DNA from: Opisthorchis felineus
Lineage: Eukaryota > Platyhelminthes > Trematoda > Opisthorchiida > Opisthorchiidae
Direction: 5' to 3'
Assembly (NCBI GenBank): GCA_004794785.1
Contig: SJOL01007351.1
Location: forward strand, 560,117-624,116
Length of the DNA: 64,000 nt
Each line of letters starts with the position of its first letter. Position 1 is the stretch's first letter. A program made the translations under genes and the position numbers. This document shows positions 38,410-48,324 of the stretch, one piece after another. The notes below the pieces were generated by a model. That model had not been told where the DNA came from, searched no databases, and worked only from the letters and a program-made list of their open reading frames with translations.

Positions 38410-40125
38410 ACAAAGACTGCGACGAATTGTCGGTATTTATCTGATCACGTAGTCTCTTGCTGATAGTAATTGATCTGAAAGATGAATATTAATAGTGTGC
38501 CTAGAGGAACACAGCCTGGTGGCCCTTTTGATGAAGGCAAATCCACCACTGAAAATTGCTTGCACTTCGTCAATCTATGTTAATCTGAACAGATAACTAT
38601 TTCAAATTGGCCTGTTTTTTAACAGACAATCATCCTGGAGCACCATTGTGCACACCCACCAAACCAACGACCATATTTTCATTCCCCGGACTGCTTTGTT
38701 GGCACTGATAACAACCACCAACCAACCGGCTAATCGCTCTTACCTACATGAGTAGTTCGTACAAGGAGTTATCCACACGTAGCGATGACAAATCAGCCTA
38801 ACTAATAATTTTTAGTGGCCCCAAATCTTCCACCTTATTTTCCGTATCACTTTACTAGCCGGTAAATGAGTAGCGCATAGACCTGGATTTGCATGACGTA
38901 AACCACTTAATCGTTCTATTCCTTCAGTAGATTGTTCATCAAACCCCTATCACACAAGGGTGCAAGAACGAAAAGATGAGTTATAACGCAGAAGTTTTTA
39001 CAGGAGACACGTCGTGCTCAATTCTCCTGTCTATATTGGTCTGTCTGAGAAATGACTCCGACAACAAGTTACTGTATTTGCTTGAGATGTGAACATGGAT
39101 ATTCCTGGCGCACTCGTATCAACAACCGAATTAGTTGCAAACTGACCAACTGACGGTCTGAGTGTATGACCACAGACAGTGTGAACAAAGTTAAAACTCC
39201 CCATTTCAATCGGTGATGCCTGTTCTGGCAATCAGAACAAGAATGCCTATTGCCTATTGCCCAATATAGTGTAGACGCCGAATTGTTCTGACATTCGCAC
39301 TACACAGATAAGCTTGACCATAATTAGGATATTTCGGGAAGAGTATGACTTGGAAGGCCAACTCAAGTGACCGATTTCTTTTGGGTTTGGCGGCACGGAC
39401 TTGCCTCTACGTGCTACCCTGATAAAGCAACATTAACTGTCTAGACATATGCACGTTGTTACCCCGCGGTAAAGCAAGGGCGGTGTTTATAACTGAAGGT
39501 TGCAGTTACCTGATAGCTGCAATGGATTCCTTAGCATTTTGCTTGATAACGAGAGGAGGATTCAGGTTAGCGAAAAATAGAAAGTTGCAACCTTGAACTA
39601 GAATCTACAAAAACCAGATAAACAGACGGATGTTTTATGAATAATTCTTGGTCGAGGCTTTTCGTGACTGATAGGTGTCCAGCGTTCTTGCACACGTACG
39701 TTGACCATTCTCCCTCGCCAAACAAATTAACTTTGATTGCACTGTGATATTCGAAATTTTACCAACCGGTCATTCGAATCTGATTACCTTTTGGAGGTTG
39801 CATTCACAAAACTATCAGTATTTGTGTGTATGGGAAAGTTGTTGCCAACACTTCGTTTTGAAAATCTTGTCCGTTATTAACATAAATTGACATAATAAAA
39901 CTCTATGCTGAACACCAGAGAAATGCAACTTTTTGTTCCCAAACAGTTGATGATGAACAAATCAGTGTTTTCTCCAAGTAGGTCAGGGCTCTATACTTGT
40001 TCTTCCAACATGTTCAGCTCCATTCAGTAAACAGATAAAATCTCAACCATCAGGTTGAGCTTAGACTGTTATTGGTTTATAGTAATCTGAGGAAGTTTGA
40101 TCACATTCAGTAGAGTTTTCATCCT
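38410..40125. other. No supported gene
   Basis: The string GATAAAGCAACATTAACTG (39421-39439) resembles GATAAAGCAACAGTCACTG, which precedes the ribozyme core of the family D copy at 48.3 kb (minus strand). It may be a small fragment of that element. Confidence 0.35.
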
Positions 40126-40127
40126 GT

Positions 40128-40300
40128 CAGTCAGGTTAATCTATGCTGAAAAACTGAGAAACACTGCACAGTTGTTTCATCCCTGTAGGGGATCATCAGC
40201 AGTGTGCATCTCACGAAACTCAGAGCTTCGAAGCCGCGATCGTCCGGCCAGTGGTTGAAAATAAAACGTTTGGCCGAGAGTGGCTGATCAGCACACCTAA
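40128..40300 (-). repeat. SINE family A copy 4, best-preserved member
   Basis: Minus-strand order: A-box-like CTCTCGGCCAAACG (about 40265-40278), B-box-like GATCGCGGCTTCGAAGC (40223-40239), the family string TTTCGTGAGATGCACACTG, a hammerhead core, then the tail TTTTTCAGCATAGATTAACC. Pol III boxes plus a ribozyme in a short dispersed unit is the arrangement known from the schistosome Sm-alpha retroposon. Confidence 0.8.
40161..40205 (-). ncRNA. Hammerhead ribozyme motif (type I), SINE A copy 4
   Basis: Core CTGATGA at 40199-40193 and GAAA at 40178-40175 on the minus strand. Stem II is TCCC/GGGA (plus a possible A-U pair) with loop CTACA. Stem I is a perfect six-pair ACACTG (40205-40200) with CAGTGT (40166-40161). 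Stem III is reduced to a near-palindrome (ACAACTGT; ACAGCTGT in the consensus) that cannot form a stable hairpin, so cleavage would need a dimer. The base after U16.1 is G where A, C or U is required, so this copy is predicted to be slow or inactive. Confidence 0.75.
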
Positions 40301-40309
40301 TCAGTGCAA

Positions 40310-42000
40310 GTGAATCAAAATCTCCAAAACGACCAGCTTCGTTTGGCCTTCGGGTGATGGCTGCTTTGTCAAAGAGGACTTAGAAAGATCTCAAATAATT
40401 AGGGATTGCACACAAAACAGTACCCGTATGAGATGTCGAATATACTAGTACCCAACACCGTCCTGCCACCTCTTATGCATTTCCTTTATCCAGGCAGCCT
40501 TTTCAACATGGTTGACAGAGTACTGCGTGCATGATGTTGATCGAATCTGTCTAGAATTGGTCGAAAGCTTCGTACGTCTTTTCTCCGGACTGCTCAGCAA
40601 AGTTTATGGAGCTTACCTGGGACACCCCATTTTCCAAGAAATTTTGTTGAAAGCATCTTTGGATGAATAAAAAGGTAAAATGGCACCATCATCTTTCTTG
40701 CACTCTATGACGATGGTTTCTCTTCTCAAGGTATATGATAGATAACGCCAAAAATTTTGGGTCATCTATCAAGATTTTGGACAATGAATTTGTACCCATG
40801 GTCAAATAAGTACAGGGGAGAGGAGTATATGACTGAGAAAATGTGCTCGCGTATACGGATTGTCATTTTCTCCCGTGTGAACAACACAAAACCAACTAAA
40901 CAAGTGAGCGAAAACCTGTGACGCAGACGGCAGAACAAGATTCGGAGGATGTGACCAAGAACACAGATAAGTGTGTGTGTGCATATGCCAGCGCCAAATT
41001 ACCGATTCGGAATTTCTGTTTTCCGCCGACGTGATCTGTCGTTGACAGAAAAGTGGTAACCACTGATAGGAGATTGTTTTTGTCAGCGCGACTCGGAAAG
41101 CAATGATCCTAGTTCAGAAGTGTTTTGGTATATAGTAAGTTATTAAAAGAATATCCTTCCTTTGGCCTATTTGTCGAATCATTTGTGAACCTGAATACAG
41201 TTTATAATCGTTTCCAACTGTTTATGTTCCTGGTGGTTGTCTGATGATACTGGATTTTTCACTAATTGGTTGCATACAATTAAATCAGTATAGTGTTTTG
41301 GCATGCTCATTGTGTGGTAGTCATTCAGTGATGTGGAATAATCAACGCAAAACAACAAAAGCCGGCATTCTGTCAATGTAAAGCAAACATGGGATCAAAT
41401 AAATGATTCGATTGCCTTGTACATGTTCACGTGAGCTTTCTCTGTCAGTTATTTTGTGGAGGAAATCAAAAGACACGAATGCAGTGGGTTTTAAAAAGTG
41501 ATCCTACCTGACACGTTCTAGGGATTTTTACCAGCAATTCCGTACTGACGGGTATGCTGATGTTGACCGATCTCGCGTAAAGCGAGCCTAGGCCTACGGA
41601 CACTGATACCTACAGACCACTGTCTGTGTAGGACAGGAATCACTTAGTTGTCAGTCGATAACTGATGCCAATGACATGCCGTAGCCTGAACTTAAGACTT
41701 TATAAGCATGTGAATGATGAAGGAAAACAGTGACATGTTCACCCAGGGAAGTTGTCCCTAACTTTTATGTTAGCAAGGCATATTGCATCTGACAAGGCTA
41801 ACATTTGAACAATGGGTGAAAATGTGCATTGCTCTAATTTTCAACTAGCCGCTTACAGGCATTATGTTATTATGGCTCCTCGACAGAGCTTTATATTCCA
41901 ATAAACCAACTTGAATGAAAGAGCGGAAGCATAGTTTGTATGAAACGCTCGCCTCATTGGAAGAATCTAGCATAACGCCTGGAAGGCAACAAAAAGTTTC
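40310..42000. other. No supported gene
   Basis: A short GT run is visible near 40971-40981. Small frames at 40802-40984 and 41179-41376 are unsupported. Confidence 0.4.
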
Positions 42001-42019
42001 ACCCGTTGGCAGTGTGTCT

Positions 42020-42110
42020 AATTATTGGTGGGTTAATAGGCTATTGGTTAGGTGACAGTTGATATGCTCGCCCAGCTTGACAAATTGCTTGCAAACGTTT
42101 CGTCAGTGCG
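42020..42110 (+). repeat. Interspersed repeat fragment shared with 47.1-47.2 kb
   Basis: Contains GGTGGGTTAAT, GTGACAGTTGAT and GCTTGCAAACGTTTCGTCA in the same order as the minus strand of 47150-47235. Element class unknown; such strings often mark the 5' part of fluke retroelements, but that is inference. Confidence 0.55.
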
Positions 42111-42899
42111 CGGCAGACAGGGGTGGGTGGTCATGAGTCCAGGATCTATTTGAACTGTGTACACTCCGTGGATAAGGCTGCTGACTTGATGCCTACCTCG
42201 ACTGAACCCTTGACTGAAAGGTGGGCGAATGGTAGGCGAAGGAAGCCACGTGTGAGGTCAGACTGTCACTCAAAGTAATGTTTTTGTATTCTTCTAGCAA
42301 CTTAAAATTCGTGTATTCTGCCACATAGTGGATATGCCAGAAGCTGGTATATATTTCTCCTGAAGAACATTTGATAGTTAAAAGAATTTCCGAAGTAGTG
42401 AAGCGGAAAGTCACAAATTACTATTCGGTATACTCATTTAAACATACTGGACGTGAAGCAATTTCTGTACCTTTTTTGGATGAAAGGGACCACAATTTTT
42501 CTGAGATGTTTTGCTCGAAGATCTTACACTCCCATAAATGCTGCCTTAATCTTGGCCAACGTTCTGTTACGGTCCACAAAATTCTGACGTTCATAATGTA
42601 ATAACTGAAGATGTCCTTTGCTTATCTTACGAATACGGCTGCATTCATTCAGCCAGGTGGCCGTTTTCTGAACCTACAAGGAAATTTGTCCAAATTATAA
42701 GTTTTGCTGTTTTACAAAGTAGATTTTGCCTGTTCTTCTGATGCTAAACATCATTTTACGTCGTAGAATAGCGCCTTTTTGGCCTTGCTTCACGAAACCA
42801 CGGGCTCCTACCATTCAACCGGCATCACTGTCACATCAGACCATTTGATGGGTAGTAAGACGATCACTAAAGTTATTTCACCAGCCCTCTCAGTGCCAG

Positions 42900-43239
42900 C
42901 TACGAGAATTTCAGGTTTTCCAGTTTTCGGTTTGGTTTATCACCTTTATGGGATTTCACTGTGCGGTCTACAGTCGATCGGACAGTAAATCTCACATCAT
43001 ACGTGTCGAATTCAAAAGCCGGCACATCAATGGACGTCGGCATATCGGAGGAAAATGACTGTTCTGACGCCAAATTCTTTGGTTTATCTCCTTGAATGTT
43101 GTCATAAATTCCTACAGCAACCTTACTCAAAAGCCCGATACAAGCTTCAAAATCCGCCTGAACGTTTTCGTTTTTACAGAGAGCAGGTCCCATAAAACTG
43201 GTATCATACTTCAACCACAAAACTACTATTCTAAAAGTC
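42900..43239 (-). CDS. Candidate terminal exon, unassigned (113 aa)
   Basis: Acceptor ATATTTCTACAG precedes 43239. One base then completes a codon and 113 codons follow, ending in TAG at 42902-42900. The frame includes [38 protein letters not shown] and a basic tail ([16 protein letters not shown]). Its composition is protein-like and it stays open through the acceptor, unlike shadow frames. The family D repeat begins just upstream (about 43260), so the missing 5' exon may be separated by that insertion. No function assigned. Confidence 0.45.
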
Positions 43240-43259
43240 CTGTAGAAATATCACCAACC

Positions 43260-43510
43260 TCCTAATCGGTAAAACCAAGAACATCACAACGGAGACATTC
43301 AGCTGGGTTCTAGGTGAGTCTCCCTTCAAAACCAAACTGAAATGCAAATTAGTGTGGTTGTCGAAAACAGTCCAGTTCGGGTTCAACCAGAACATAAGTT
43401 TGTCGGAAACTCGGGGACCTCCCCTACCTGATGAGCCCCAAGAAGGGTGAAACCGGTCGAGGGCTGACGAAAACTTTTCAGCAACCTTATGAGTAGTGTA
43501 TTACTGCAAT
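43260..43510 (+). repeat. Family D repeat, copy 2 (body plus hammerhead)
   Basis: Body string ATTCAGCTGGGTTCTAGGTG (from about 43296) matches the minus strand at 56865-56882 and loosely at 16.55 kb. It is followed after about 130 bases by a hammerhead core and the conserved flank CTTTTCAGCAACCTTATGAG. No tRNA-like promoter is recognised, which separates this family from A and C. Confidence 0.7.
43421..43463 (+). ncRNA. Hammerhead ribozyme motif, family D copy 2
   Basis: CTGATGAG at 43428-43435; stem II CCC/GGG (part of GCCCC/GGGT) with an AAGAA loop; GAAA at 43449-43452. The self-complementary ACCGGT at 43452-43457 takes the place of stem III, followed by GTC (43456-43458), the usual cleavage triplet. 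Stem I can form as CCCT-a-C before the core with GAGGG after GTC, leaving one bulged A. All core nucleotides are intact. Because stem III has no loop, a head-to-tail dimer transcript would be needed. Confidence 0.75.
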
Positions 43511-43519
43511 ATGAAAATA

Positions 43520-44630
43520 ATAATACTTCAGTACAAAGGAGTCCTGGTGTAGACAAGATGATCTTTTCGACTGGTGCTACCAATTTTACTCATTAATCTT
43601 TCGAAAACACCACCAAAAAACATAGACAGCGGAGAGCAACAAAAGCGAAAAGGCAGATGAACCTGAAAAACAAGGAATCAGTTAAAAAAGCATGAGATGA
43701 CCACTACTTTCATTACTAGTTTCATTCAACTACTAGTATCGTTTACTTTTGGAGAGAACGAACATAAACATAAAACGGTTAACTAAGGGAAAGGGGGAAT
43801 GTGCGATGGAACAAAAAAGGAGGCAAACAGTCCAGAACATGTGTGTCATCCCTAGTTTTATCAGTCGAGTTAGATCATCTTCTAGACCTGTAAGACAGTT
43901 GGAAGTGGAAACAAGGATAGAGACCAGAAGCTAAGTGAAGGACATGAAATGCTTAATACTCTTCGGAGCGCGGAGAATGGCAGCACACTCATGACACACG
44001 GTGTCAGGTCTGACACACAGGATCAGGTTTGAAACAAACAGGTAAGAAAGAACAAGCAATGCCATGTAACTCGCATAGTCTGTCGTAAGTACGTAGACAG
44101 CCCAAAATGATGTGCAATCAGAGAACACTGACTGTCGCGGTTCAATAACCGCATTAACGGAGTGGGCAAATTAGATACTAAAACACGACTTGATCGGCAA
44201 TGCACAAACCAAAAAGTCAACATTACAAGTGATGACAGGTAGGGGTAGAATAATAATGGCAGAACAGCAATCAACCCCATACTTCGACTTCTTGCAAGTC
44301 CACACAGTCGCCCGCACCTGTCTCATCTGATGCTGAGGTTTATCATTGTTGATTGAAGTCCCCGAAAAGCGATCATTTCAGAATTTATAAGAAGCATCGA
44401 AATAGGTGCTTTCAACTTCTCACACCTAGTGTGCTCCAGAGTACGGAGTTGCTCTCTGAGCTCCTTCGTGTCACTGTTATGACAAGCGCAGCTAGCATCA
44501 GGTCACTCAGTACAGTTTACAACCATGTACAACTGTGCGACCGTTCGGATCGCCATAGCTTATGGCAGTGGGTTGTGCAATAGAGAGTAAGCATAGAAAA
44601 AAACATGTGAAAATAAAAAAGCAAAAAGAA
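43520..44630. other. No supported gene
   Basis: Frames at 43749-43934 (plus), 44023-44280 (minus) and 44353-44583 (plus) are short and motif-free. The segment just below 44640 may be the 3' UTR of the adjacent LINE relic. Confidence 0.4.
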
Positions 44631-44639
44631 CAGCGGGTC

Positions 44640-46480
44640 AGAGATTGAGAACAAGGAAATGGATTCAACATCGTCACTGATTTCGCTGCATCGCCACGTA
44701 AGTGAGTACCTCAACCCATTGATGTGCCGGATCTTCCATTCCCAACTTCCCAAACGGTATGAAGCAGAGCAGCCAAGGCTCTCTGGTATGCCCCTCGTGC
44801 TCCGTCTCCAAGTCGTGCGTTGTCCACCTTGTGGTATCACCCAGTCGGGGCCTGATTCAGCAAGCAGAACACAGCCAGACAACCGACCACTTGGCATACC
44901 GAACACATGGACAAGCCAGCGTAATCCGTTCTTTCAAGCCAACTTGTCGACCGCACCAGTACTTTGCACTGTGAGGGTACAAGACGCACACCAAAACCCA
45001 TGACCAAATTATTAAGAGTTTAATCTATGTTGAATCCGGATGGGATCTGAACCAAGTAGTGCAATATCATTCGCATCCTCCAAGTATTTTAAGTAGGTCC
45101 TCCCCGGGAAGTATCACCACACCAGAGGTAGAAGACCGAGGATGTTTCCTTGATGATTAATTCGATTACGGTGCTGAAAAGGAAGGGTGATAAATGTCAG
45201 TCTTGGCGGACATCGCATTCAACAGTGAACTCAGAAGAATTTTGTCCGTAGACCTTCACGCCCTCAGGGGCACTGGAGAGTGGGGATTGGAGAACTGAGA
45301 TGAAAATGTTTGACATACCTTCAGGGGGCAGTCATCGCCACAAACAGCAGAATCAAACGATTCGAATGGTACTTTTAGACCCAAGAATACAACTGATGTT
45401 GGCCTTCTCTACTTGTGGCGATTTTCAGGAAGTTACAAGGTAGCATGTGGTAAGTGCTGTACTATCTAGATAGAACCCGCCTTGGTTTTCATGACCCTCT
45501 TGTTCATAAGCGCTAGTGTTCCTAAGTAGGCTAGTGCCTGTGAGCAAATTAGAAGCAATGGTGATCAAAATGATACACCGATGACTCTAAAATTCAGATA
45601 TTAGACACTTTTTGGAAACAGGGGAGTAATCACATGTCTGCCGTGCCTACGGCACTTTAATCTAAATTAGTGTTCTGTTGCATTACTATTATTGGCATTA
45701 TTACATTCTGTTATTCTACTATTTTTAATTATTTCAAACGCTCAGCATGAGTTTTGTCAGGAGACAGCCAGGACCGGGTGCCATGCTTCACCTCAGAAGC
45801 ATGATTTCGTTTTTGACTTCATCTTGTTTTCGGACAGAGCACGTTACATCTCACAGTGAAGCTTTTGGGGAGTTGATTGTTAGGCTGATTAGCTCAGGCC
45901 AGCTAAAGTGTTCTTCAAAGAATTCCGCCCAGTGAAATACGCTGCAGGATTTGGACTGGACATAGTTCCCAAGGGAGCGACACTCTTGTACACAACAAAG
46001 CCATCTATAGCTGATTGCTATGTGGTAATTCTGAGTGCTCTGTCGGTTACTGTATGTAGGGTACCGCTAACACAATGCACACATTTATAATGGTCATTAT
46101 TGCAACAAATAAGAGGTCATCAGCACACAGCTGTAGCAGGCGATCGCCGTTGTCTGTTCTAAGAACACCCATACTAAATTCTCCACCGTGACTGCTGTCG
46201 TGCTCGTTGACTCTTCCCAAATGGACATTCAAATAGCCGACCAGATTAGTGATGTCTGATCATCCGCTGCAGTCTCGAAAGTCCCCTATTAAGAAAAGTC
46301 TTGGCATTCTTCCTGTTACACTCTGTTAAAGACTTTGCAGAGATAACGAACAGATTTCGGGTTTGAGGTCTTTGCTCGCGGAATCTGGCAGGCCTAGCCA
46401 TTTTGTCTGTACACACTCAGCTGTTCACAGGAATTCAGTCAAGCAGAACGTCTTAACCTCTGGTACCCAAGGTAATGTCC
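44640..46480 (-). pseudogene. LINE (CR1/RTE-like) ORF2 relic: endonuclease, RT, C-terminal region
   Basis: Read on the minus strand the parts come in the right order. Endonuclease: LNVHLGRVNEHDSSHGGEFS and RTDNGDRLLQLC (about 46250-46100). Linker: WAEFFEEHFSWPEL, and EVKNEIMLLR then APGP (about 45950-45750). RT finger and palm: EQEGHENQGGFYLD, FTVECDVRQD-stop-HLSPFLFSTVIE (about 45520-45160), then LEDANDIALLGSDP (about 45085-45040). C-terminal block: RWLVHVFGMPSGRLSGCVLL and PQGGQRTTWRRSTRG (about 44910-44700). The matches are to the general layout of fluke non-LTR retrotransposons. Stops and frameshifts are present, and the catalytic YADD box reads DAND, so it is dead. The 5' end is not defined. 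Confidence 0.8.
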
Positions 46481-46489
46481 ACCATTTAG

Positions 46490-46950
46490 ACCACGGAGAT
46501 ATTAAATCGTGAATATACTGGGCTGCCTTGGGCCGTACTTAGATGCATCATCGTATGAGGTTCTTTTGTGCTTATTTCGGTGGCACAACACATATCGACG
46601 ATTTAAAGAGGAAACAGTGTGGGCGACGGAGGCCTGTTGACTTATCAGATAGACTGCGGACATTAAACGCTGCTACGTTGGACAGCTTTGTTGGTGTTAG
46701 TAGAGCACGATTAGGTATTCATTTTTCTGGATAAAGTATAAGGAATCGACGGTGAATTCATACAGCTACAAATAGACAAGGAGGTACTGACATAGGTGTT
46801 CATTAGAGTTGGATCTGAAAATTTAAGGAGTAGCGGGTTGGGCAAGTGTTAGTCCACGGCTACCCAGGCTGGAGAACGAGGTTGGTCTAAGACACCCACA
46901 TTGAGCTTTTGACTCAAAATTATGCTCTACAAAGCAGTGGGAGAATGTTT
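46490..46950. other. No supported gene
   Basis: One 63-codon frame at 46543-46734 (plus) with no motif. Possibly upstream retroelement sequence. Confidence 0.35.
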
Positions 46951-46954
46951 AGTT

Positions 46955-47240
46955 TTGTTCTGGGGCCCCACCAGTAGCCCTTGAGTCAAAAGTCTGACCC
47001 ACTAGGCAAAAGATGGTATGGTTTTCTCGGGGGACCCCACCCGGTACCAACGACGCAACAGTCTCATCCAAATGGCATTGGAGGGCTTGCCTAGCCCAGT
47101 CGAGATGACATAAGTGCACTCATGGATGATGTCACCCCAATCAGTGACGAAGCGTTTGCAAGCTAACTGCCACCAACTGTCGCCGGATTAACCACCGGTA
47201 AAAGCAAACGAGCTACCGGTATATTTCCAACGCCGTACAA
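46955..47240 (-). repeat. GC-rich repeat with an internal diverged tandem pair
   Basis: On the minus strand two units of about 75 bases lie side by side. Each starts with GGTaccGGGTGGGGTCCCCC or ctactGGTGGGGCCCC, continues with AGAA(a/c)AAAACyA, and ends in GACTCAA or GAGTCAA. The outer part (47150-47235) is shared with 42020-42110. It may be a 5' UTR region of a LINE, with diverged duplicated units; that role is inference. Confidence 0.5.
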
Positions 47241-47410
47241 AGTTACACACTTAATCTGCTAATTTAACTGGTCATCAGGAATATCACTAATAGGTTAGCC
47301 TCTTGTTTGCAAGACATCACAATATAATCTGTATGGTTGCTGTACCCACGCGATACGCTGTTACGAATATACTGGCATAATAATTAAGTTGTTTTCTTAT
47401 TTCCTTCAGT

Positions 47411-47530
47411 GCAGACAAAATGATAAGGATTTGCCTTATTCAGCTGAACCAAAACCTGAACCAAGCGTATTTCCTGTTGCTCGATTGTTTCAGCTACGTC
47501 TGGACACGAACGCTCTGAATGGTCTATCAG
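47411..47530 (+). CDS. Candidate exon, unassigned
   Basis: Good acceptor (TTCTTATTTCCTTCAG) followed by an open frame to a donor-like CAGG/gtgggt. One frame reads DLPYSAEPKPEPSVFPVARL, while a second frame is also open for 35 codons, so the coding frame is ambiguous. A minus-strand frame overlaps too. Function unknown. Confidence 0.3.
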
Positions 47531-47834
47531 GGTGGGTAGGGAGAATAACCGTGAAGTTTCGGTGCTTATGAAGCCCCAGGCTATTGTCTTCTGAAGTTCA
47601 GCTGGCAGAAAATTCTTCCGCAAGCGAGTTTTTGGGCTTCCGAATCCCGTTCACGAGTGCATGGTTCTCTATACGATTATGCGCAGTGGGTATCATTCAA
47701 ACCTATATCTCATCTCTATATCATGTTCTGTTACACAGTGCAATCAGTTTATCCTTCAGCTCAGTTTTCTCTCATCACCTCCGTTACGTTGAGATCCCGT
47801 TCTGTTAGTGAAGCCATTCTATGCCAGAGAGCCA

Positions 47835-47985
47835 AGAAACACTCCACAACAGTTTCTTCCTTGTTGAAACTCATCAGTGATGCGCACATCACAGAATCCC
47901 AAGTCGTTTCGAACCCGTGACCTCCAGCCAGCAGTTTGAACACCCAAACGTTCGGCCACGAGTGACCGATCAGTAGTGTGATTAA
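47835..47985 (-). repeat. SINE family A copy 5 with hammerhead core
   Basis: Minus strand: CTCGTGGCCGAACGTTTGGG (A-box-like, about 47945-47964), GGTCACGGGTTCGAAAC (B-box-like, 47906-47922), GATGTGCGCATCACTGATGAG, then GAAAC. CTGATGA is at 47877-47871 and GAAA at 47856-47853. Stem II is weak (UUUC/GGAA with wobble). Stem III is ACTGTTGT-like, not hairpin-forming. Stem I pairing is poor. The core residues are intact but activity is doubtful. Confidence 0.75.
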
Positions 47986-48235
47986 CGTTCACCTATACAG
48001 GAGACTGTCACTCCTGTATGATGCCTAAATTGTTTTCAAATAGTTGAAAAACATGAATAAAGTACAAAGTAACCGTAATGGTTTCATCCACTGCCCGTTA
48101 TATCTAACATTTTATGCTCTGGTTTCAAAACCTATTCATTCGTGATACTTTAGTTTCCTGCAAACTTATCCGAACTTGATGTCCATTATGGCTAAATCCA
48201 AGATTGCAATAAAGACAATGACTGTTGTTTACGGA

Positions 48236-48320
48236 ATGCACTACTCATAAGGTTGCTGAAAATTCTTCGACAGGCCAAGACCGGTTTCGCCCTTCTTGGG
48301 GCTCATCAGGCAGTGACTGT
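48236..48320 (-). repeat. Family D repeat with hammerhead core, copy 3
   Basis: CTGATGA (48309-48303), stem II GCCCC/GGGC with AAGAA loop, GAAA (48288-48285), palindromic ACCGGT and GTC, then CCTGTCGAAGA and TTTTCAGCAACCTTATGAG. Core and GUC are intact. Stem I pairing is not evident in this copy (CACTGC before, TTGGCC after), so self-cleavage is uncertain. The upstream GATAAAGCAACAGTCACTG also occurs near 39.42 kb. Confidence 0.75.
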
Positions 48321-48324
48321 TGCT

